Source: Gammaproteobacteria bacterium | GTDB lineage: Bacteria; Pseudomonadota; Gammaproteobacteria; Pseudomonadales; Cellvibrionaceae | Direction: 5' to 3' | DNA: 9,743 bases | Assembly (NCBI GenBank): GCA_021151835.1 | Contig: JAGKWO010000080.1 | Location: 1 to 9,743, forward strand | Shown: piece by piece, positions 1-6,748 of the stretch | Numbering within the stretch: position 1 is the stretch's first letter | How the letters are laid out: the number at the start of each line of letters is the position of its first letter | Translations under genes and position numbers: made by a program | Notes under the pieces: model-generated | Databases searched by the model: none | Told to the model about the DNA's origin: nothing | What the model saw: the letters and a program-made list of their open reading frames with translations, nothing else

Positions 1-21
1 CTGATACTCGTGCAAATTCAT
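1..21 (-). CDS. sucC: Succinyl-CoA synthetase (ADP-forming) beta subunit, N-terminal fragment
   Basis: Only the first seven codons are in the window; they read MNLHEYQ on the minus strand from an ATG at 19-21. This is the near-invariant start of SucC in proteobacteria, where it opens the ATP-grasp domain. The family pairs with SucD to convert succinyl-CoA to succinate while making ATP or GTP. The gene follows lpd by 122 nt in the same direction, as in the pseudomonad order sucA-sucB-lpdG-sucC-sucD. A weak Shine-Dalgarno (GGA about 9 nt before the ATG) precedes it. The identification rests on seven residues plus strong context; the rest of the gene lies left of the window. Confidence 0.85.
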
Positions 22-143
22 GGTGTAGTTCCATTTGACGATGGTTGGATTAGCGTTTTAGTACACAGTCCAACTTGGGTTATCGATGGAGGCAAACCTC
101 ATGAGTTTGCCCCCGCCTAAAAAACGAGGACTCTATGGTTCTC
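22..143 (-). other. lpd-sucC intergenic spacer with hairpin
   Basis: This 122-nt spacer holds an inverted repeat: arm GGCAAAC at 91-97 and arm GTTTGCC at 105-111, with a 7-nt loop. Two more G-C pairs (88-89 with 113-114) follow a single mismatch. On the minus-strand transcript the hairpin lies about 30 nt after the lpd stop codon. A run of six T's comes before the hairpin (121-126 region) and none follows it, so it is not a typical intrinsic terminator. It is more likely a processing or stabilising element, or a partial attenuator, and readthrough into sucC is expected. No convincing promoter was seen. Confidence 0.6.
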
Positions 144-1583
144 TTAACGCTTCTTCTTGTTGGCGATGTGGATGGCATGGCCATGCACCGCCAGGGCTGC
201 TTCGTGGATTGCTTCAGACAGGGTTGGGTGGCCGAACACCATCATACCCAGATCTTCCGCACTCGAACCGAATTCCATTGCAATTGCCACTTGCTGAACC
301 AGATCGGCTGCGCTTGGGCCAACAATATGGGCACCGAGGATGCGATCAGTTACTGCATGGGCAATAATTTTTACCAAACCGTGACTTTCATTTGCAGCCA
401 TAGCACGACCGGAAGCAGCAAATGGGAAGGTACCCACATTGTACGGCTCGCCAGACGCTTTAACTTGCTCTTCGGTTTTACCAACTGCGGCAACTTCAGG
501 GTGGGTATAAATTACGTTGGGAATAATATCGTAATTAATTTGTGATTTCTGGCCGGCAATACGCTCAGCGACCATCACACCCTCTTCCGAACCCTTGTGC
601 GCGAGCATCGGGCCACGTACTACGTCACCAATTGCCCACACACCTGGCGCATTGGTTTCACAGTGTTCGTTTACGAAAATAAAACCACGCTCATCAAGGT
701 TTACACCACTATCAGCAGCGAGCAGATTTTCAGTGAACGGACGACGACCAACACAAACAATCAATTTGTCGAAAGTTTCCTGTTGCTCTTTACCTTCTTT
801 GTCCAGGTAAGTCACAGTCACTTCCTTACCATTCACTTTTGTGCCGGTAACACGTGAACTGGTGCGGATATCCAAACCTTGCTTGGTGAGGATTTTTTGC
901 GTTTCTTTGGCAATTTGCTGATCCATGATGGCAAGGAAGCTATCGAGCGCTTCCAGCACAACCACTTTTGAGCCAACACGGTTCCACACCGAACCCAATT
1001 CCAAACCAATCACACCAGCACCGATTACACCCAGGCGCTTGGGCACTTCGGAAAATTCCAGCGCGCCGGTAGAGTTAACAATCACGTCGTTATCCACTGG
1101 AGCAACCGGGATATTAATCGGATTTGAACCTGAGGCCAGGATTACATGATTGGCTTCCAGTACGGAGACTTTGCCATCAAAGTCAGTCACTTCAACTTTT
1201 TTGCCAGCCAATAATTTTCCTGTACCAAAAATACTGCTCACACCATTGGCTTTGAACAGGCCTGCGATACCACCCGTCAAATTTTTGATGATCTGGTTTT
1301 TGCGCGCGATCATGGAAGGAACATTGATTTCTACGCCTTGGGTAGTAATGCCGTGAACTGCAAAATCTTCTTTGGCTTCGTGGTATTTGTAGGAGCTATC
1401 GAGCAAGGCTTTGGAAGGAATGCAACCAACATTCAGGCAAGTACCGCCGTTAACGCCCTTGCCTTCTTCGTTGCGCCATTTTTCGATACACGCAGTTTTC
1501 AGGCCCAGTTGCGCTGCACGGATAGCGGCAACATATCCCGCCGGGCCGGAACCTATAACGACCACATCAAATTTTTCAGACAT
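144..1583 (-). CDS. lpd: Dihydrolipoyl dehydrogenase (E3), LpdG type
   Basis: This 479-residue flavoprotein reoxidises dihydrolipoyl groups on E2 subunits and passes the electrons through FAD to NAD+. It serves the 2-oxoglutarate dehydrogenase complex encoded just upstream and, in many relatives, other lipoyl complexes. Visible motifs in order: FAD-binding GSGPAG at 11-16; the redox disulfide C49/C54 in GGTCLNVGC; the NAD-binding GAGVIG at 188-193; a second FAD motif ending AIGD near 317-320; and the C-terminal dimer-interface catalytic pair H452/E457 in HPTLSE. All key residues are present and the length is normal (478-479 in LpdG). The start ATG at 1583 has an AGGAA Shine-Dalgarno at 1591-1595, 7 nt away. 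It lies 118 nt after sucB, separated by two hairpins, so its output may be partly uncoupled from sucAB. Confidence 0.97.
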   Translation of the reverse strand: MSEKFDVVVIGSGPAGYVAAIRAAQLGLKTACIEKWRNEEGKGVNGGTCLNVGCIPSKALLDSSYKYHEAKEDFAVHGITTQGVEINVPSMIARKNQIIKNLTGGIAGLFKANGVSSIFGTGKLLAGKKVEVTDFDGKVSVLEANHVILASGSNPINIPVAPVDNDVIVNSTGALEFSEVPKRLGVIGAGVIGLELGSVWNRVGSKVVVLEALDSFLAIMDQQIAKETQKILTKQGLDIRTSSRVTGTKVNGKEVTVTYLDKEGKEQQETFDKLIVCVGRRPFTENLLAADSGVNLDERGFIFVNEHCETNAPGVWAIGDVVRGPMLAHKGSEEGVMVAERIAGQKSQINYDIIPNVIYTHPEVAAVGKTEEQVKASGEPYNVGTFPFAASGRAMAANESHGLVKIIAHAVTDRILGAHIVGPSAADLVQQVAIAMEFGSSAEDLGMMVFGHPTLSEAIHEAALAVHGHAIHIANKKKR

Positions 1584-1643
1584 AACAATGTTCCTAAATT
1601 ATTAACTGTCGGCTACAACCTTGTGAGCAGTAGCCCTTTACAT
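1584..1643 (-). other. lpd leader with second hairpin
   Basis: Between the sucB terminator-like hairpin and lpd lies a second inverted repeat: GGCTAC at 1611-1616 and GTAGCC at 1630-1635, a 6-bp stem with a 13-nt loop. It sits about 20 nt upstream of the lpd Shine-Dalgarno (1591-1595) and would form the 5' end of any lpd message made by readthrough or processing. No convincing lpd promoter was found in this stretch. Confidence 0.45.
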
Positions 1644-1673
1644 AAAAACGCTCCTGGGTTGCCAGAAGCGTTT
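1644..1673 (-). terminator. Terminator-like hairpin after sucB
   Basis: On the minus-strand RNA the arms AAACGCUUCUGG (1662-1673) and CCAGGAGCGUUU (1646-1657) form a 12-bp stem with one U-G wobble and a CAAC tetraloop. The stem runs into five U's (1644-1648, three of them within the stem). It starts 28 nt after the sucB stop codon. The form is that of an intrinsic terminator with a short U tract, so incomplete termination is likely, which would lower lpd and sucCD relative to sucAB. It could instead be an mRNA 3'-end stabiliser. Confidence 0.7.
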
Positions 1674-1701
1674 CAAAACAACAGATTAGATTGCTAACAA
1701 C

Positions 1702-2931
1702 TTATATTTCCAAAAGAATGCGCGCAGGGTCTTCGAGCAGGTCTTTGATAGTAACGAGGAATTGCACAGCCTCTTTACCATCCAGCAAACGGTGATCGTA
1801 AGACAGGGCCAGATACATCATTGGCAGGATTTCTACCTTGCCATTTACTGCCATTGGACGCTCCTGGATCTTGTGCATACCCAAAATCGCCGATTGCGGC
1901 AGGTTCAGAATTGGAGTGGAAAGCAGAGAACCAAACACACCACCGTTGGTGATAGTGAATGTACCACCCGACATTTCTTCAATGCCCAACTTGCCATCGC
2001 GTGCACGCAAACCAAAATCGCGAATGGTATTTTCGATCGTTGCCAGGCTCATGTTTTCAGCGTTGCGCAATACCGGAACCACCAGACCTTTGTCAGTAGA
2101 TACCGCTACACCGATATCCTGATAACCGTGGTACACGATATCGTTGTTATCAATAGACGCGTTAACCGCCGGGAAACGACGCAATGCTTCAGCAGCGGCT
2201 TTTACAAAGAAACTCATAAAGCCCAAACGTGAACCACCGTGTGCTTTTTCAAATTGGTCTTTGTATTTTGCACGCAGTGCCATCACCGGGGCCATGTTCA
2301 CTTCGTTAAACGTAGTGAGCATTGCAGTGGTGTTGGAGGCTTCAAGCAAACGCTCGGCAATACGCTTGCGCAGGCGAGTCATTGGTACACGTTTTTCAAC
2401 GCGATCACCCACTGCTTCGATTGCTGCGGCAGGCGACCCTGCGGCAGGCGACCCTGCGGCAGGCGACCCTGCAACTGGTGCAGCAGCCGGGGTTGATTTG
2501 ATGTGGTTGGCAACATCTTCTTTCAGCACACGGCCATCTTTACCAGAACCGGCAACAGAAGATGTGTTTACATTGTTTTCTTCAGCCAATTTGCGTGCAG
2601 CAGGATTGACCGGTTTTTCTGCAGATGCAGCCGCAGGAGCGCTTGCCGCTGCAGGAGCAGCCGCCGGTGCTGACGCAGCAGGAGCACTAGCAGCGCCTTC
2701 AACAAAACGGGCAATGACTTCGTTGCTCAGGACAGTCTCACCCTCGCCCTTCAAAATTTCAGCGATGCTGCCATCAGCAGGTGCAACAACTTCCAGTACA
2801 ACTTTGTCAGTTTCAATATCAACAATCAGTTCATCGCGCTTGACAGCTTCGCCAGGTTTTTTGTGCCAGGTTGCTACCGTGCCATCAGCAACGGATTCAG
2901 GGAAGGTTGGGGCTTTGATTTCGATACTCAT
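1702..2931 (-). CDS. sucB: 2-oxoglutarate dehydrogenase E2, dihydrolipoyl succinyltransferase
   Basis: This 409-residue core subunit takes the succinyl group from E1, carries it on lipoyl-lysine and transfers it to CoA. Domains in order: a lipoyl domain (about 1-78) with the lipoylated K43 in IETDKVVLEV; an Ala/Pro-rich outer linker (about 79-106); a peripheral subunit-binding domain (about 107-144, NPAARKLAEEN through GRVLKEDV) that holds E1/E3; a second Ala/Gly/Ser/Pro linker (about 147-170); and the catalytic acyltransferase domain, with active-site H380 and D384 in DHRLLDG. The length is close to the usual 400-410. The inner linker contains three perfect AGSPA repeats encoded by an exact 15-bp tandem repeat. 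The start ATG at 2931 is preceded by purine-rich AGAGAGATGGAA. It follows sucA by 60 nt. Confidence 0.97.
   Translation of the reverse strand: MSIEIKAPTFPESVADGTVATWHKKPGEAVKRDELIVDIETDKVVLEVVAPADGSIAEILKGEGETVLSNEVIARFVEGAASAPAASAPAAAPAAASAPAAASAEKPVNPAARKLAEENNVNTSSVAGSGKDGRVLKEDVANHIKSTPAAAPVAGSPAAGSPAAGSPAAAIEAVGDRVEKRVPMTRLRKRIAERLLEASNTTAMLTTFNEVNMAPVMALRAKYKDQFEKAHGGSRLGFMSFFVKAAAEALRRFPAVNASIDNNDIVYHGYQDIGVAVSTDKGLVVPVLRNAENMSLATIENTIRDFGLRARDGKLGIEEMSGGTFTITNGGVFGSLLSTPILNLPQSAILGMHKIQERPMAVNGKVEILPMMYLALSYDHRLLDGKEAVQFLVTIKDLLEDPARILLEI
2424..2472 (-). repeat. 15-bp tandem repeat, 3.3 copies, inside sucB
   Basis: Three identical 15-bp units at 2426-2440, 2441-2455 and 2456-2470 continue for two bases on each side (total 2424-2472). 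In the sucB frame each unit gives AGSPA, so residues 154-168 read AGSPA three times in the linker before the catalytic domain. The unit length is a multiple of three, so gain or loss of a copy keeps the frame. Each unit also contains a small inverted repeat (GCAGG, 4 nt, CCTGC). The lack of any silent difference between copies points to recent expansion or continuing slippage. Confidence 0.95.
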
Positions 2932-2982
2932 GCTATTCCATCTCTCTGTAGCGCTAGGATTATTTGATCAACTCAATCAGTT

Positions 2983-3009
2983 AAAAAGCTCTCACACCGT
3001 GAGAGCTTT
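2983..3009 (-). terminator. Terminator-like hairpin overlapping the sucA stop codon
   Basis: The arms AAAGCTCTCAC (2985-2995) and GTGAGAGCTTT (2999-3009) are perfect complements: an 11-bp stem with a 3-nt loop. On the minus strand the stem ends in five T's (2983-2987, three in the stem). The sucA stop codon TGA (2992-2994) lies inside the second arm and the last sucA codons form the first arm. A ribosome finishing sucA would cover the hairpin, so it should fold mainly when sucA translation fails or after the ribosome leaves. It therefore could act as a polarity-sensitive attenuator before sucB. Confidence 0.75.
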
Positions 3010-5823
3010 GTTTACAAAACGTTTTTCTTCTTCGATATGCGCCGACATATAACCACCTGCCGGAGCTGCTGAAGGATCGCGACCTACGTAGTCCAGGTGC
3101 AGTGACTTACCGTAGACCTCGGCAACGACATGACGCATATGATGCTGGCTGCTATACCACGCGCCCTGGTTCATTGGTTCTTCCTGGCACCAGAAAATAT
3201 CCTTGATATTTTTGAACGGCGCGAGTGCGACTTTCAATTCTGCTTCCGGGAACGGATACAACTGCTCCAGACGAATCAGTGCAACATTATCGAGATTGCG
3301 TGCTGTGCGCTCTTCGAGCAAGGTGTAATAAACCTTACCGCTACACAGAATTACACGCTGTACTTTTGCAGGATCAACACTGGCATCAGTGATCACGTTT
3401 TGGAAACTGCCGTTTGCCAATTCTTCCAGCGTCGATGTTGCCAATTTATGACGCAGCAAGGATTTCGGACTCATTACCACCAACGGGCGACGCATCGGGC
3501 GCACCGCCTGGCGGCGCAACATGTGGAATACCTGCGCAGGCGTTGAGGGTACACAAACCTGGATATTGTGTTCCGCACACAACTGCATAAAGCGCTCAAG
3601 GCGAGCAGATGAGTGCTCCGGGCCCTGCCCTTCATAACCGTGTGGCAACAACATGGTCAGGCCACTTAAACGGCCCCACTTGTGTTCACCACTGGTGATG
3701 AACTGGTCGATAACCACTTGTGCACCGTTAGCAAAGTCACCGAACTGGGCTTCCCAAATTACCAGGCCTGTGGGCGACGTTGTTGAGTAACCATATTCGA
3801 ATGCCAACACCGCTTCTTCAGACAAATAAGAGTCGAACAACTCAAATGAAGGTTGATCGGCCTTCATGTTTGCCAGGGCAACATAGGCTGAACCATCTTT
3901 CTGGCTGTGCACAACCGCATGGCGATGCGAGAAGGTACCACGGCCAACGTCCTGACCCGTCATACGCACAGGGTAACCTTGCTCGACCAGCGTGGCGTAA
4001 GCGAGGGTTTCAGCCATACCCCAGTTCAACGGCAATGCACCACCGGCCATTTTGCGGCGATCTTCGTAAATTTTTTCTACTTGCTTTTGCAACACGATGC
4101 CATCGGGAATCTCGCACATTTTGTACGCAGCGGCTTGCAATGCTTTTAATTCATAGCCGGTATTGGCCGGGGCAATCCAGTCATGGCCAATGTAAGGGCT
4201 CCAATCCACAAACAACGTACGATCCGGCTCGCTCACCAAACCACTGGCCACATGCTCGCCGCGATCCAGCGCTGCACGATAGTTAGTTGTCAGGTCATCC
4301 GCCGCCGCCTGGGTCAGCAAGTTTTCGGCAACCAGCTTTTCAGCGTAGAGAGTACGGGTAGTTTTGAGTGCACGAATGATTTGGTACATCAGCGGTTGTG
4401 TTGCTGATGGCTCGTCAGTTTCGTTATGGCCGCGACGACGGTAGCAAACCAGATCGATCACTACGTCTTTCTTGAATTCGTAACGATAATCCATCGCCAA
4501 TTGGGCGATAAACAACACCGCTTCCGGATCATCGCCATTCACGTGGAAAATCGGGCATTCGATCATTTTCGCAACGTCAGTACAGTATTCTGTCGAACGT
4601 GCGTCTTCACGTTTATTGGTGGTGAAACCAACCTGGTTATTGATCACAATATGCAATGTGCCGCCGGTGCCATATGCGCGCGTCTGGGACATCTGGAATG
4701 TCTCCATCACTACACCCTGGCCGGCAAATGCAGCGTCACCATGAACAACAATCGGAACTACTTTTGCACCGGTTTTATCGTTGCGGCGATCCTGGCGCGC
4801 GCGCACAGAGCCTTCAACTACCGGGGAAACAATTTCCAGGTGCGACGGGTTAAATGCCATCGCCATGTGCAATTCACCGCCCGGGGTCATCACGTTGGAT
4901 GAAAAACCGGAGTGATACTTCACATCACCGGACGTGTTCAAAGAGCGCTTGCCATCAAACTCGGCAAACAATTCCGCCGGGTTTTTACCGAATACGTTAA
5001 CCAGCGTATTCAGACGGCCGCGATGCGCCATCCCCAACACGATTTCTTTTGCACCGTAAGTGCCAGCACGTTTTACCAGCGCATCTACTAATGGGATGAA
5101 GCTCTCGCCACCTTCCAGACCGAAACGCTTGGTACCTGGATATTTACTATCAAGGTGACGCTCAAGACCTTCTGCTGCTGTTAAACGCTCCAGCAACGCT
5201 AAACGCTGTTCCTTGGTGAATTCCGGATTTGAACGAACGCTTTCAAGGCGTTGTTGCAGCCATTGTTTTTCCGCCAATGGCGTGATGTGCATGATTTCAG
5301 CACCGATATGACCGCAATAGGTCTTCTCCAATGCTTCGATAATCTCACGCAGGGTTGCCTGCTCTTTACCAATAAACAAGGTGCCGCTGCTAAATACGGT
5401 ATCCAGATCAGCGTTAGTCAAACCGTGGAATTGCAAATCCAGGTCAGCAACCGGCTCACGCACCATCAATCCCAATGGATCGAGCTGTGCTTTTTGGTGG
5501 CCGCGGAAACGATAGGAGCTGATTAATTGCAGAACTTTAATTTGTTTTTGTTCGTGTTCTGCGCTCACTGAACCACCGGCAACAGTCACGGTGCGTACGC
5601 GGGATTTACCCAATTGCTCAAATTGAGCGCGAATAACTGAATGGGGAGTATCCTGGGTCAGTACGCCGTTTACGCGGGGCAACTGATCGAAGTAGTTACG
5701 CCATTCTTCAGGAACGGCATTAGGATTGTGTAAATACGTGTCGTAGAGCTCTTCGACGTAAGCAGCGTTCCCACCGGAAATGTGAGACGTACTCCAAAAT
5801 TGCTCCATAATGCTGTCTTGCAT
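2992..5823 (-). CDS. sucA: 2-oxoglutarate dehydrogenase E1, thiamine diphosphate-dependent
   Basis: This 943-residue enzyme decarboxylates 2-oxoglutarate on thiamine diphosphate and succinylates the lipoyl group of SucB. Seen in order: an N-terminal helical segment (SISGG-type opening through EEWRNYF, about 1-45) that anchors E1 to E2; the thiamine diphosphate domain with HRGRLN at 267-272, KYHSG near 302-306 and the Mg/ThDP motif GDAAFAGQG (from 362) ending at NNQ 395-397; then a transketolase-like pyrimidine domain and a C-terminal domain ending EEEKRFVNKALTV. The reading frame stays open to an ATG at 5865, but I place the start at 5823: MQDSIMEQ matches the family N-terminus, gives the family length of 943, and has AAGGT at 5831-5835 spaced 7 nt. 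The first 14 codons of the longer form cover the ribosome-binding site and a hairpin. The stop lies within a terminator-like hairpin. Confidence 0.97.
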   Translation of the reverse strand: MQDSIMEQFWSTSHISGGNAAYVEELYDTYLHNPNAVPEEWRNYFDQLPRVNGVLTQDTPHSVIRAQFEQLGKSRVRTVTVAGGSVSAEHEQKQIKVLQLISSYRFRGHQKAQLDPLGLMVREPVADLDLQFHGLTNADLDTVFSSGTLFIGKEQATLREIIEALEKTYCGHIGAEIMHITPLAEKQWLQQRLESVRSNPEFTKEQRLALLERLTAAEGLERHLDSKYPGTKRFGLEGGESFIPLVDALVKRAGTYGAKEIVLGMAHRGRLNTLVNVFGKNPAELFAEFDGKRSLNTSGDVKYHSGFSSNVMTPGGELHMAMAFNPSHLEIVSPVVEGSVRARQDRRNDKTGAKVVPIVVHGDAAFAGQGVVMETFQMSQTRAYGTGGTLHIVINNQVGFTTNKREDARSTEYCTDVAKMIECPIFHVNGDDPEAVLFIAQLAMDYRYEFKKDVVIDLVCYRRRGHNETDEPSATQPLMYQIIRALKTTRTLYAEKLVAENLLTQAAADDLTTNYRAALDRGEHVASGLVSEPDRTLFVDWSPYIGHDWIAPANTGYELKALQAAAYKMCEIPDGIVLQKQVEKIYEDRRKMAGGALPLNWGMAETLAYATLVEQGYPVRMTGQDVGRGTFSHRHAVVHSQKDGSAYVALANMKADQPSFELFDSYLSEEAVLAFEYGYSTTSPTGLVIWEAQFGDFANGAQVVIDQFITSGEHKWGRLSGLTMLLPHGYEGQGPEHSSARLERFMQLCAEHNIQVCVPSTPAQVFHMLRRQAVRPMRRPLVVMSPKSLLRHKLATSTLEELANGSFQNVITDASVDPAKVQRVILCSGKVYYTLLEERTARNLDNVALIRLEQLYPFPEAELKVALAPFKNIKDIFWCQEEPMNQGAWYSSQHHMRHVVAEVYGKSLHLDYVGRDPSAAPAGGYMSAHIEEEKRFVNKALTV

Positions 5824-6013
5824 TCCACCCACCTTAATCTTTGGGGAATTATCCCCTGCTATCAACTAGCGGTTAGCTACCAAACGCTTTCAACTTGTGA
5901 TTAAAAGCGCCGCTTTTAAGTCGCTATCACCCAAGGCGACAACGGACAGTTTTTGATTAAACAAGCGCAAATCGCTCATCAAATCATCAAGTTTTTGCCT
6001 GCTTCAGATACGC
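5824..6013 (-). other. sdhB-sucA intergenic spacer rich in inverted repeats
   Basis: The spacer between the SDH and OGDH genes holds several inverted repeats besides the hairpin at the sdhB stop. These are a near-perfect 19-bp palindrome (TTAAAAGCG, one base, CGCTTTTAA; 5901-5919); GTCGC/GCGAC at 5920-5924 and 5936-5940; and GGGGA/TCCCC at 5843-5856, which lies 20-33 nt before the sucA ATG. TTTGAT/ATCAAA arms also flank a GCG/CGC pair in the 5950-5985 area. E. coli has an internal suc promoter in the matching gap, so one may occur here, but I found no promoter with good boxes. GATAAT at 5848-5853 is a possible -10 without a matching -35. No gene was seen. Confidence 0.5.
5901..5919. repeat. 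Near-perfect 19-bp palindrome
   Basis: The arms TTAAAAGCG (5901-5909) and CGCTTTTAA (5911-5919) are exact complements around one central C. As RNA it can fold into an 8-bp stem with a 3-nt loop, with UUUU in the 3' arm on both strands, so it could be a weak bidirectional terminator. The near-perfect dyad could equally be a dimeric repressor site upstream of sucA. The sequence alone does not separate these. Confidence 0.55.
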
Positions 6014-6037
6014 AAAAGCGCCACCTTAGGTAGCGCT
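6014..6037 (-). terminator. Terminator-like hairpin with the sdhB stop codon as its loop
   Basis: On the minus-strand RNA the arms AGCGCUACC (6029-6037) and GGUGGCGCU (6017-6025) form a 9-bp stem with one U-G wobble. The 3-nt loop is exactly the UAA stop codon of sdhB (6026-6028). The 3' arm runs into four U's (6014-6017). The stem is GC-rich and the shape fits an intrinsic terminator with a short U tract. A terminating ribosome would melt it, so folding would follow ribosome release or loss of translation. Confidence 0.7.
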
Positions 6038-6730
6038 CTGTAACAACATGTTGCGTATATGGCCGATGGCTCGTGTCGGGTTCAGCCCTTTGGGGCAAAC
6101 CGCTACACAGTTCTGGATACCATGGCAACGGAACACACTGAAGGGGTCATCCAGATTGGCCAATCGTTTCTGGGTCGCCAGGTCACGACTATCAGCGAGG
6201 AAACGATAAGCCTGCAACAAACCGGCAGGACCGATAAATTTATCGGGGTTCCACCAGAAGGAAGGACAACTGGTTGAGCAACAGGCGCAGAGTATACACT
6301 CATAAAGGCCGTCAAGCTTCTCGCGATCTTCGGGAGATTGCAAACGCTCGATGGCCGGTGCGGGGGTATCGTTCTGCAAGTAGGGTTCAATTTTCTTGTA
6401 TTGATCATAGAACTGGGTCATATCGACAACCAGATCGCGGATCACTGGTAAACCAGGTAGTGGACGCAAAATCAGCGTGTTATTTTTCACGCATTCGGAA
6501 ATTGGCTTGATACAAGCCAAACCATTTTTACCATTGATATTCATACCGTCAGAGCCGCACACACCTTCACGGCATGAGCGACGGTATGCCAAAGACTGGT
6601 CCTGTGCTTTTAACAACTCAAGAACATCGAGCACCATCAGGTCTTTACCCTGGGTGTCGACCTCATATTCTTTCATGTAAGGCGCATTATCAGTTTCTGG
6701 GTTGTAGCGATAAACTTGTACTTTCAACAT
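6026..6730 (-). CDS. sdhB: Succinate dehydrogenase iron-sulfur subunit
   Basis: This 234-residue subunit carries electrons from the flavin in SdhA through three iron-sulfur clusters to the quinone site at the membrane. Ligands are all present: the [2Fe-2S] set C53, C58, D61 and C73 (SCREGVCGSDG; the Asp ligand is shared with E. coli SdhB); the [4Fe-4S] set C145, C148, C151 and C212; and the [3Fe-4S] set C155, C202 and C208. These positions correspond to E. coli SdhB minus a constant offset of about four, where the chain is 238 long. The start ATG at 6730 has GGGAG 8 nt upstream and follows the sdhA stop by 17 nt. The stop codon forms the loop of a terminator-like hairpin. Confidence 0.98.
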   Translation of the reverse strand: MLKVQVYRYNPETDNAPYMKEYEVDTQGKDLMVLDVLELLKAQDQSLAYRRSCREGVCGSDGMNINGKNGLACIKPISECVKNNTLILRPLPGLPVIRDLVVDMTQFYDQYKKIEPYLQNDTPAPAIERLQSPEDREKLDGLYECILCACCSTSCPSFWWNPDKFIGPAGLLQAYRFLADSRDLATQKRLANLDDPFSVFRCHGIQNCVAVCPKGLNPTRAIGHIRNMLLQSAT

Positions 6731-6748
6731 GATTTCTGCTCCCGATGA

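Noticed and set aside
1..120. Plus-strand open frame ending in TAA at 118-120, 39 codons, open from the left edge
   Set aside because: It looked like the end of a convergent gene, but the minus strand of the same stretch carries the sucC start (MNLHEYQ) in the expected operon position, and the frame matches no family I know.
1598..1621. Possible lpd promoter with AATAAT as -10 and CTCACA as -35
   Set aside because: Transcription would start near 1591 and cut off the lpd Shine-Dalgarno, and both boxes are imperfect with an 18-bp gap.
2144..3052. Long plus-strand frame of 302 codons opposite sucB
   Set aside because: It is antisense to a certain gene. Its Ala/Ser-rich composition follows from the sucB linker codons, and no domain is recognisable.
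5824..5865. N-terminal extension of SucA by 14 codons
   Set aside because: The extension covers the Shine-Dalgarno and a leader hairpin, has no family match, and the 943-residue form fits relatives.
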